12,158 nt of DNA from positions 1-12,158 of the forward strand of contig CAZVXI010000092.1 in assembly GCA_964631295.1 (NCBI GenBank), in the 5' to 3' direction. Every line of letters starts with the position of its first letter. Position 1 is the stretch's first letter. The notes beneath the pieces were generated by a model. The model was not told where the DNA came from, did not search any database, and was given only the letters and a program-made list of their open reading frames with translations. This stretch comes from CAZVXI01 sp964631295 (GTDB lineage Bacteria > Planctomycetota > Phycisphaerae > Phycisphaerales > SM1A02). Shown here piece by piece: positions 1-6,058 of the stretch. The translations under genes and the position numbers were made by a program.

Positions 1-1584
1 AGCCCGAAGTCGTCGTCGGCATATCCGGTGCCGAGGACGATCAGCGGCCGGGCCATGCCTGCCATCTTTCGCCCACCCGGCAACACCGTGCGCGGGAAGC
101 TCGTAAGGATGATCATCATCACGGTCGACAAAATCGACGCCGGCCGCGTCTGACAGGTCGTACGTCTCGCTGTTGTCGAGATCACGAGCCATCACGCGCC
201 CGGCTTTGAGAAACAGGAACCACCGGCCATCAGGCGAGGTCCCCATCGGCCTGCCGAGCGCCATTGTGATCAGCGCACGCTCGCCAGTCTGCAGATCAAC
301 GCGGTAGTAATCTGCCCGCGCGCCGCCCCAGGTGACTTCGCCACGATACGCTGCATCATTACGGCCAAGCCCCCACCGCCCGTCGCCGACGATTTGCACC
401 GATCGCATATTATCATCAGCGAGCTGCACGAAGGTGCCATCAACGTGGACGACCGACTGAAACGTTCTGCGTCGATCACGATTCGCGCGCACCTGCTGGA
501 CAGACTGGACTCGCTCATCATCCCAATGCCAGACATCAACATTTGCGCGTTCATCATCCGATTCGGCAACATCATCTTCCTGTTCATCGACACCGACGAA
601 CAGCATGGTGCCGTCTTCACTCCAACTGGGCGTGTCGAAACTGCTGATGACCATCCCCTGCGGGAACGCATCGTCCTCGACCGGGTCATATGAGACCACG
701 CGCTCAACGCCGCGCGGGGTGACTTCAAACCCCAGCACTGCGTGCTGATGATGCTGCTTGCCTTCAACTTCCGAGCCACGGAGCACTGCCAGCCGATCGG
801 AATCTTCCTGCCAGCGCAGCTGACTGTAGTCGAATCGACCCGAATCAAGCACGAGCAATGTGTTCGTCTCGGGATGCAGCAGGTACACGCCGTTGCCATC
901 ACGGTCGGGCGCATCAACGCTGTAGGCGAGATGCGTCCCGGCATCGTTGAATGCGTAGTCGTCAACATGCCCGACATGACGAGCAACACCCGTGTGCAGA
1001 TCGTGCAGGACAAGCCCGGTTGTGCTGTCTGCACGTTTGCGGATCGCGAGGTAACGGCCATCTTCTGAATAGCGTGCGCCTGCAACGTTGGCGTACTCAG
1101 TCGTTTCGCCCGATTCGAGATTCTGAAGGATGAATCTTGCTGACGCCCCATTACTACCGCTGTTGCGTGCGCGTGCGCTACCGCGACGATCCGTGTCCGC
1201 CGGCACAATGGTGTACGTTACCCACGTGTTGTCCGGGGAGAAATCCGGCGATGTCCCGCGCTCGATCTCCTGCACTGAATCCGTTTCGATATTACGAAGG
1301 TGCAGGATACCATCACCGTCGTTGGGCGTGTAGGCGTATGTCATCCATGCGCCATTGCGCGAAAGCTCAACCGACGTGATGCGACGCCATTGATCGTAGT
1401 CGTCGATCGTCAGCACTTTCGGCTCGGCAGATTCAGCGTCCTGATCGGGCAGTTCATCCGAGGCATTTTGAGTTTCATCGGGTTGCTGCTCCTGCCACGC
1501 AGCATTGGCGTCAGTCCACGACGCTGCGATTCCCAGCATGAGCATCAGCCAGAACATGCGATGAGCGCGATTGCGTGCAAACAC
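1..1584 (-). CDS. S9 family prolyl-oligopeptidase-like peptidase, N-terminal part (runs off the left edge)
   Basis: Secreted serine peptidase of the S9 (prolyl oligopeptidase) type; only the N-terminal propeller region is inside the window. I chose GTG at 1584 because AGGGGAG lies 6 nt upstream, an in-frame TAA sits just before it, and it adds a basic n-region (RNRAHR) to the hydrophobic stretch FWLMLMLGIAA. This makes a good signal peptide with cleavage near residues 28-29. An ATG at 1557 is the alternative. After an acidic linker comes LTIDDYDQW (residues 58-66), then WD40/TolB-like blade repeats (GAWMTYAYTPNDGDG, SPDFSPDNTWVTYTI, TSPDGRWFLFLK), as in planctomycete S9 peptidases. An acidic stretch rich in D and E lies near residues 325-355. 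The catalytic alpha/beta-hydrolase domain would lie beyond base 1, so activity cannot be judged. The last 20 or so codons look out of frame (see findings). Confidence 0.85.
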   Translation of the reverse strand, partial: MFARNRAHRMFWLMLMLGIAASWTDANAAWQEQQPDETQNASDELPDQDAESAEPKVLTIDDYDQWRRITSVELSRNGAWMTYAYTPNDGDGILHLRNIETDSVQEIERGTSPDFSPDNTWVTYTIVPADTDRRGSARARNSGSNGASARFILQNLESGETTEYANVAGARYSEDGRYLAIRKRADSTTGLVLHDLHTGVARHVGHVDDYAFNDAGTHLAYSVDAPDRDGNGVYLLHPETNTLLVLDSGRFDYSQLRWQEDSDRLAVLRGSEVEGKQHHQHAVLGFEVTPRGVERVVSYDPVEDDAFPQGMVISSFDTPSWSEDGTMLFVGVDEQEDDVAESDDERANVDVWHWDDERVQSVQQVRANRDRRRTFQSVVHVDGTFVQLADDNMRSVQIVGDGRWGLGRNDAAYRGEVTWGGARADYYRVDLQTGERALITMALGRPMGTSPDGRWFLFLKAGRVMARDLDNSETYDLSDAAGVDFVDRDDDHPYELPAHGVAGWAKDGRHGPAADRPRHRICRRRLRA

Positions 1585-1590
1585 GGCTTA

Positions 1591-1597
1591 CTCCCCT
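1591..1597 (-). promoter_or_regulatory. Ribosome binding site deciding the GTG start of the S9 peptidase
   Basis: On the minus strand AGGGGAG stands 6 nt before GTG at 1584. The overlapping TAA (1588-1590) closes the frame immediately upstream, so this GTG is the furthest possible start. Confidence 0.65.
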
Positions 1598-1636
1598 ATT
1601 TCAACATCTCTCAGGACCAGATACGATCAGCCGCTG

Positions 1637-1666
1637 GATATACCGATCGCGCAGGCGACGGTTCAA
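1637..1666 (-). promoter_or_regulatory. Possible sigma-70-type promoter for the S9 peptidase gene
   Basis: In the 117-nt gap between the aspartokinase stop and the peptidase start, the minus strand shows TTGAAC (1666-1661), an 18-nt spacer and TATATC (1642-1637). Each hexamer matches the consensus at four of six positions. It would place transcription start roughly 45 nt before the GTG. This is weak, and read-through from the aspartokinase gene is equally possible since no terminator is visible in the gap. Confidence 0.25.
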
Positions 1667-1701
1667 CGAGCCAGCAGGTGATATTGTGAACATAACACAA
1701 G

Positions 1702-2970
1702 TCAGGCAGTGGCGCTGGCTGTGCTGCGATTCGTCGTGCGATCAACTTCGACAAGCGGCGGTTCAACCGCGTGCTGATCAGGTGCTATGACCATCGCATC
1801 GTGTACACGGGCATACAGGCGCTCGGCAGCACTTTCATGCGCGGTCCACCGTGCCACACCCGCTTGGAACTCGAAGTCCATCAGTGCATCGATCGACCCG
1901 CGCAAACGGGTGTGTGCGCGCAGTGCCCGATCTCGGAAGGTCGCATCAAGTGAGCCCACTGCCGCAACGACGGCAACAGGTTGCCATTCGATGTCGATCG
2001 TACTTGACCGACCAAATGCTTCAAGCAGGAGATCACGGCCGCGCGGGACCACGTGGGCCGTCATGCAGCACGGCTCACCATCATCACCCCAGCGGATTGT
2101 CGAGGCGTCAGCTTCACTGAGCGCTGCGGCCATTGTGGCGAGGGAACGCTGCTCGCTGGACAACTGCACGCGCACGAGTCGCTGCAACGTGCATGCCGTG
2201 ACACCGCGCAGATCGAGTCCTGGTTGAACGATGGTGCCGATCTCACCGGTTCGCGAGCAGCCGAGTTGCACGGGCAGACGATGCTGCTCTGCGAGGACGG
2301 CCGCCCGATCATGCAGCAAGGTTGCTCCGGCGGCCGCGTAACGCGTCATCCAGTTGGCATCGACTTCGTCCAGCGGCCTCGCGAGCGCGATGAGATGCGG
2401 GTCGGCCGTACGGACTGCATCGATATTCGAATACACCTCGCACTCGCAGATATGACCTGCCTCGCGCATCGCTGCAGCGAGCGCGACGGCCGTTGTGTCC
2501 GACCCGCCACGCCCGAGCGTCCGGACACGACCGTCCGGGCCGATCCCCTGATAGCCGGGCACAACGACGATCCCGCGAGCCGCGAGGATATGCATGATTC
2601 GCTCAGTGCAAACACATCGAATGGTGGCAGCACCAAACTGACCGTCCGTTTGAATGCCGACCTCTGCCGGGCCGAGCATATCCACGCTCTGTCCGAGTTG
2701 CCGCAGCACGAGGGTCATGATCGCAGCGGACTGCTGTTCGCCACCTGCGAGCAGCGCATCGCTCGCCGTGCAGCCGGTATCGCAGCCGATCGCGTCCATG
2801 ATCGCGACGAGTTCATCAGTGCGTTTCCCCATCGCCGAGACGACGACAATCACACCATCCACGCGTTCACGGGCCTGCATGACGAGGCGAGCGCATCGGC
2901 GAACGTCATCGAGTGTCGCAAGCGATGAACCGCCGAACTTCTGGATTGTGTATGTCGCTGGAATGGTCAT
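1702..2970 (-). CDS. lysC: Aspartokinase (aspartate kinase)
   Basis: Phosphorylates L-aspartate with ATP, the first step toward diaminopimelate/lysine, threonine and methionine; cytoplasmic. The 422 residues fit the usual length of about 400-460. The kinase core is clear: KFGGSS at 11-16 (family KFGGTS), VVVSAMGKRTDEL at 42-54, GGEQQSAAIM at 76-85, the nucleotide-binding LGRGGSDTTAVALA at 152-165, and LLHDRAAVLAEQ near 218-229 (family VLHPRSVEFA). Two ACT-like segments follow, about 257-320 and 331-393, but their effector-binding signatures (GVPDKPG, QN, STSE) are not recognisable, and a polar tail of about 25 residues ends the protein. The start ATG at 2970 gives the normal N-terminus. No lysine leader or other amino-acid gene is nearby. 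A hairpin lies just upstream of the start. The gene symbol is by family; the paralogue cannot be settled. Confidence 0.93.
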   Translation of the reverse strand: MTIPATYTIQKFGGSSLATLDDVRRCARLVMQARERVDGVIVVVSAMGKRTDELVAIMDAIGCDTGCTASDALLAGGEQQSAAIMTLVLRQLGQSVDMLGPAEVGIQTDGQFGAATIRCVCTERIMHILAARGIVVVPGYQGIGPDGRVRTLGRGGSDTTAVALAAAMREAGHICECEVYSNIDAVRTADPHLIALARPLDEVDANWMTRYAAAGATLLHDRAAVLAEQHRLPVQLGCSRTGEIGTIVQPGLDLRGVTACTLQRLVRVQLSSEQRSLATMAAALSEADASTIRWGDDGEPCCMTAHVVPRGRDLLLEAFGRSSTIDIEWQPVAVVAAVGSLDATFRDRALRAHTRLRGSIDALMDFEFQAGVARWTAHESAAERLYARVHDAMVIAPDQHAVEPPLVEVDRTTNRSTASATA

Positions 2971-2973
2971 GGG

Positions 2974-2992
2974 CCGCCGTTGTTATCGGCGG
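2974..2992 (-). promoter_or_regulatory. Hairpin overlapping the ribosome-binding region of the aspartokinase gene
   Basis: Perfect 6-bp inverted repeat, CCGCCG and CGGCGG around a 7-nt loop, ending 3 nt before the ATG at 2970. The only Shine-Dalgarno-like sequence (GGCGG) lies inside the 3' arm, so folding would hide the ribosome binding site. Its function is inferred from position only. Confidence 0.4.
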
Positions 2993-3072
2993 GTGTACCA
3001 CAAGGCCATGAATCGCGTGCAGACTGATGCGAGAGTGCCAGTCAAGCACACGCCGGTGTGCTTTTGAGAGCA

Positions 3073-4674
3073 TCAATCCTGCTCTGAGATTGGCGGGACC
3101 AGTTGCATTTCGAGGTCGAGTTGCATGCTGTTGCGCGTCGGGCGGAACATGCGCCATCGCACATGCTCAAGCGACTCAAGCAGGCCCGAGATGAGTTGCA
3201 CCGAGTCGCGGAACTGCTGCTCCTTGCCGGGCATCGCAATCTGGTCAGCGCGGTCTGCCCAACTGGCAAGGTGCCTGGCAAGTCGCACGCCGTTAATCGA
3301 TCCGGCGTTGTCGATTCGGCGGGTTCTTCCGCAATCGGAAGTTTCCTGGAGCGTCTTGCGCATGTGCTCGATCTGTTCCGGATGGGTCGCGAGCAGATAC
3401 CAGCGTCCGCACGCACCGTCGGCTTCGCCCCATGAGAACACAAGCGAGTTGAAGATTGGCAGGTTCCCGGTGAGATGCGTCGCAGCCGGTGAGAGATCAA
3501 GCTGGCGCGGCACGCCATCGTTCCACATCACGTTCAGGGCCGGGCCGTCTGTCATCGTCTCAAGCCGTTCGGAGAAACGACTCGCCATGGCAGGCACATG
3601 GGCGTCGAGAGCCGGCGTGATCTTCGCGTCATCATCACCGCACTCGTACGCGATACCAAGCGTCGGGGCGAGAATGTCCTCGCGCTGGTCACGCAGGCGG
3701 CCGTCTTCCTCGCCGATCACGATCAAGCGTCGGTCGCCGAACGATTGCCGCATTGCTTCGTTCACGATCGCTGCGCCGAATGCCTGCGAAAGGAACCGCT
3801 CGATCATCGTGTCGCCGATATCGGTCGGCTCAATGAAAACGGCCAGCGCATTGTCTTCCAACGCAAGGATCGGCGTCGCATCGATCTGCGTCTCGGTCAC
3901 CGGACGGCTGAATGGTGAGCGATCGAACTCCGCACTCTGGCGCAGATACACGCGACCACGACGCAGCCACGCGGTGATGTATGAGTGCCCGCCGGAAGAT
4001 TCGGGGTTCTGCAAATACACACTCACCTGCCCACCACCAAGCGAACGCGTCTGCTCAAATGATGGCGTCTTTGCAAGTGATGGCACATCCATCGGCGGGC
4101 GGTCACCCATCCGGCGGACGATGTCGTGAAACAAGCCTGGCTGATTCGATGGTCCGGCGACGAGCAAACCGTCGCGTCTGCCGATCAGCATGTCCTGCTC
4201 GGGAATACGAGTGACCATCACGCCAGCCATCGGCCAGGGCGATACACCGCGCATTTTGCGAATGACATCTCGAGCATCGGATTCCGTGATGTGCAGGATC
4301 ATCGCCCATTCGCTGACGTCTTCCTGCCGATCGAGTCTGGCCTTGCGCGTCACGAGTGTGCAGCGCTCGCCGAACAGCGAATCGAACAGTTCCGGCTCAC
4401 TGGCATTCATGCGCTTGCACATACTCGACCAGACGCGCGCAACTTCCTCGCCGCTGATCATCTCCGTAAGCCAGGCACCAGCGGGCCAGCCGTCAAGCTT
4501 GCATCGCAGCCGGGCGGCATCTTCCACCTGAAGATAGAGCGACACGTCTGCCGGAACGATGTGCGCATCATCAAACGGCTTGGCACAGCGCTCACCTTCA
4601 CGCGCGCTGGCAAGTGTGCCCGTGGCGAGCGTTGCGAGTGTCAGTATGAGGAGAATCAATCGTCGCATGGACAC
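3073..4674 (-). CDS. Exported protein of unknown function, third gene of the sigma-factor module
   Basis: I cannot name a proven function. The 533-residue protein opens with a typical signal peptide (MRRLILLILTLATLATGTLASA, cleavage near residue 24), so it is exported. After it comes VPADVSLYLQVEDAARLR (about 41-57), a phrase resembling the start of planctomycete DUF3352-like exported proteins (substrate and role unknown). The body is mixed alpha/beta, without metal-binding or catalytic signatures I recognise, and ends in a positively charged segment WRMFRPTRNSMQLDLEMQL and a short polar tail. GTG at 4674 has a purine-rich GGATGAG 7 nt upstream; ATG at 4668 would remove two residues. It lies 34 nt downstream of the membrane-protein gene and 102 nt before the aspartokinase gene, so it probably belongs to the sigma-factor transcript. 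The DUF3352-like label is tentative. Confidence 0.75.
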   Translation of the reverse strand: MSMRRLILLILTLATLATGTLASAREGERCAKPFDDAHIVPADVSLYLQVEDAARLRCKLDGWPAGAWLTEMISGEEVARVWSSMCKRMNASEPELFDSLFGERCTLVTRKARLDRQEDVSEWAMILHITESDARDVIRKMRGVSPWPMAGVMVTRIPEQDMLIGRRDGLLVAGPSNQPGLFHDIVRRMGDRPPMDVPSLAKTPSFEQTRSLGGGQVSVYLQNPESSGGHSYITAWLRRGRVYLRQSAEFDRSPFSRPVTETQIDATPILALEDNALAVFIEPTDIGDTMIERFLSQAFGAAIVNEAMRQSFGDRRLIVIGEEDGRLRDQREDILAPTLGIAYECGDDDAKITPALDAHVPAMASRFSERLETMTDGPALNVMWNDGVPRQLDLSPAATHLTGNLPIFNSLVFSWGEADGACGRWYLLATHPEQIEHMRKTLQETSDCGRTRRIDNAGSINGVRLARHLASWADRADQIAMPGKEQQFRDSVQLISGLLESLEHVRWRMFRPTRNSMQLDLEMQLVPPISEQD

Positions 4675-4708
4675 ACGGTCTTACTCATCCGGGCGACAGT
4701 GGCCGGGA

Positions 4709-5224
4709 TCATGTCCAGCGGAACGGGGCGAACGCCACAGTGGTCGGCGCCTCATCCTGCGGTACGTCGATCATCGGCACATCGCCGCTGTCACCTTGTT
4801 CTACCGGCTGCGGTGGCGTCGGCTGAGGGTTGATTCCGGGTTCTTGCGATGATTGTGCCGAGCCGGACTGCGAGAAGTCCGTTTCGAGCGGTCGAATCGA
4901 CTCAAACAAACCGGTGAAGGCAGCACTGCGCTGCTCCATCTGCCCGACGATCGCACCCGGGAGCGTGATATCATCTGTCCGGCGGATGTCACCGGCCGAT
5001 TGATACCACGTGTATCCCACGCCAACGGCTGCGGCCATCAGCAGCCCGCACGCGGCTCGGCGAATGGTGGCCATGCGTCGATGGTGGCGAGCCACTTCCT
5101 CGCCCACGCGCATGTAACCAAGCCGGCCCATGATCGCCCGCGTCTGATCAGGCACAGCCACTCGGTCGCGGAGAGCCGCTTCGATCGGATCATCATGCTC
5201 GCGATGGCGACGGGCTGCACTCAT
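4709..5224 (-). CDS. Single-pass membrane protein coupled to the ECF sigma factor (candidate anti-sigma)
   Basis: A 171-residue protein with a basic N-terminal cytoplasmic part of about 55 residues, one membrane segment (about 57-75, AACGLLMAAAVGVGYTWY) and an outer tail rich in Pro, Gln, Asp and Glu. Its ATG overlaps the sigma-factor stop as ATGA (5221-5224), and GGAGGA at 5239-5234 inside the sigma gene gives it a ribosome binding site 9 nt away, so translation is coupled. Position, size and topology suggest an anti-sigma factor holding the sigma factor at the membrane. No zinc-binding anti-sigma motif (HxxxCxxC) is present; the only Cys (59) is in the membrane segment. The role is inferred from context, not from sequence similarity. 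Confidence 0.7.
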   Translation of the reverse strand: MSAARRHREHDDPIEAALRDRVAVPDQTRAIMGRLGYMRVGEEVARHHRRMATIRRAACGLLMAAAVGVGYTWYQSAGDIRRTDDITLPGAIVGQMEQRSAAFTGLFESIRPLETDFSQSGSAQSSQEPGINPQPTPPQPVEQGDSGDVPMIDVPQDEAPTTVAFAPFRWT

Positions 5225-5811
5225 GACCAGGCATCCTCCACGAGTCCGTTGAGAGCATCATCTGCGGTGATCCACTGTCGCATGCGCTTCCGCGCGCGAT
5301 GCAGGTGGCTTTTCACGGTTCCCTCAGGCATATCGACATGCCCTGCGATTTCGTTGATCGACCAGTTCTGCTGGTGGAAAAGCAAGATGATCTCGCGCTG
5401 CTGTTCGTTGAGCTGCGCAAGCGCCTGATCGAGCACATCGCGGATGTTGTCGAGCGATTCATTGCGAACGGTGTCGAACCCCGGTGCTTCGCCACGCCCC
5501 TGCCAACTGCCCACGGTGTCGCTGTCGAATGTGGGCGAGAGCTTCTGGACGGAGTTGACATACAGCCGCTTGGCAATTGTGAACAACCATGTCGAGAAGC
5601 GGAATCGCTCATCGAAACGATCGAGGTTCTTCAGAACGCGAACAAACGCTTCCTGCACGACATCCTCGGCAACATCAGGCCGACCTGTCATGCGAAGCAT
5701 GAATGCGTAGAGCGCGTCCTGATGCGCGGTGATGAGCGCGGCAACAGCGTTGCCATCGCCCTTGCGAGCCTTGCGGATCAGTCGTCTCTCTGTGGCTTTT
5801 GGGATAATCAT
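5221..5811 (-). CDS. ECF-type RNA polymerase sigma factor (sigma-70 family)
   Basis: Alternative sigma factor directing RNA polymerase to a small regulon. At 196 residues it has the two-domain ECF layout. Region 2 spans about 22-92, with the core-binding and -10 recognition helix DVAEDVVQEAFVRVLKNLDRF (46-66) followed by FSTWLFTIAKRLYVN (72-86). Region 4 spans about 124-181, with LNEQQREIILLFHQQNWSINEIA and the helix-turn-helix MPEGTVKSHLHRARKRMRQW (161-180). A linker rich in Gly, Asp and Ser (91-118) separates them. It is the first gene of a three-gene run with the overlapping membrane protein and the exported protein, which are plausible regulator and target. The start ATG at 5811 has a weak ribosome binding site. 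The ECF subgroup cannot be set by eye. Confidence 0.95.
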   Translation of the reverse strand: MIIPKATERRLIRKARKGDGNAVAALITAHQDALYAFMLRMTGRPDVAEDVVQEAFVRVLKNLDRFDERFRFSTWLFTIAKRLYVNSVQKLSPTFDSDTVGSWQGRGEAPGFDTVRNESLDNIRDVLDQALAQLNEQQREIILLFHQQNWSINEIAGHVDMPEGTVKSHLHRARKRMRQWITADDALNGLVEDAWS

Positions 5812-5837
5812 GCAGTAACCATCATAGGAACCGACCG

Positions 5838-5877
5838 CCCCAGCAGGGGTTGCGAACTTGGAGATTCAGCCGTTCGC
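5838..5877 (-). promoter_or_regulatory. Inverted repeats upstream of the sigma-factor gene
   Basis: A perfect 6-bp inverted repeat, GCGAAC (5852-5857) and GTTCGC (5872-5877) with 14 nt between, lies 40-65 nt before the sigma-factor start, with a small CCCC-AGCA-GGGG hairpin (5838-5849) beside it. The spacing suits an operator or a leader hairpin. No clear sigma-70 or ECF (GGAAC/CGTC-type) promoter could be fixed here. Confidence 0.3.
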
Positions 5878-5943
5878 TCAGGCCATTTTGCCCAGTTTCC
5901 GGACCTGATCTGTCGAAACTGAGGCTGAGATCCCCAAAAGCGA

Positions 5944-5987
5944 GCGTCGCATGCGGAAGACCGGAAGTGGTCTGCCACATGCGACGC
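5944..5987 (-). terminator. 44-nt hairpin, likely terminator of the DUF1573-ankyrin gene
   Basis: The two 19-nt arms pair except at two positions around a 6-nt loop. The outer ten pairs (GCGTCGCATG/CATGCGACGC) and inner five (AGACC/GGTCT) are perfect. On the minus strand it lies 71 nt past the lipoprotein stop codon and is followed by TCGCTTTTGG, a short T-run. That makes a fair intrinsic terminator separating this gene from the sigma-factor genes. Confidence 0.6.
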
Positions 5988-6058
5988 CGTGAAGGAAGGT
6001 CACGCCCGGCAGGGTGGTGTCGATCGGGTGAGCCGAGCGGATGGGGTCTTGTTTGGGC

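Noticed and set aside
270..1208. 312-codon open frame on the minus strand
   Set aside because: It is out of frame with the S9 peptidase on the same strand, rich in Arg, Ser, Thr and Met, and has no recognisable domain; the peptidase frame shows clear propeller repeats.
2053..2928. 291-codon open frame on the plus strand
   Set aside because: Antisense to the aspartokinase kinase core; composition is typical of a shadow frame in GC-rich DNA.
3125..4129. 334-codon open frame on the plus strand
   Set aside because: Antisense to the exported 533-residue protein, which has a signal peptide and operon context; the plus frame is Ser/Arg-rich without motifs.
5880..5910. ECF-type -35 element (GGAAAC on the minus strand) for autoregulation of the sigma factor
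   Set aside because: No matching -10 element at the right spacing; one hexamer is not enough.
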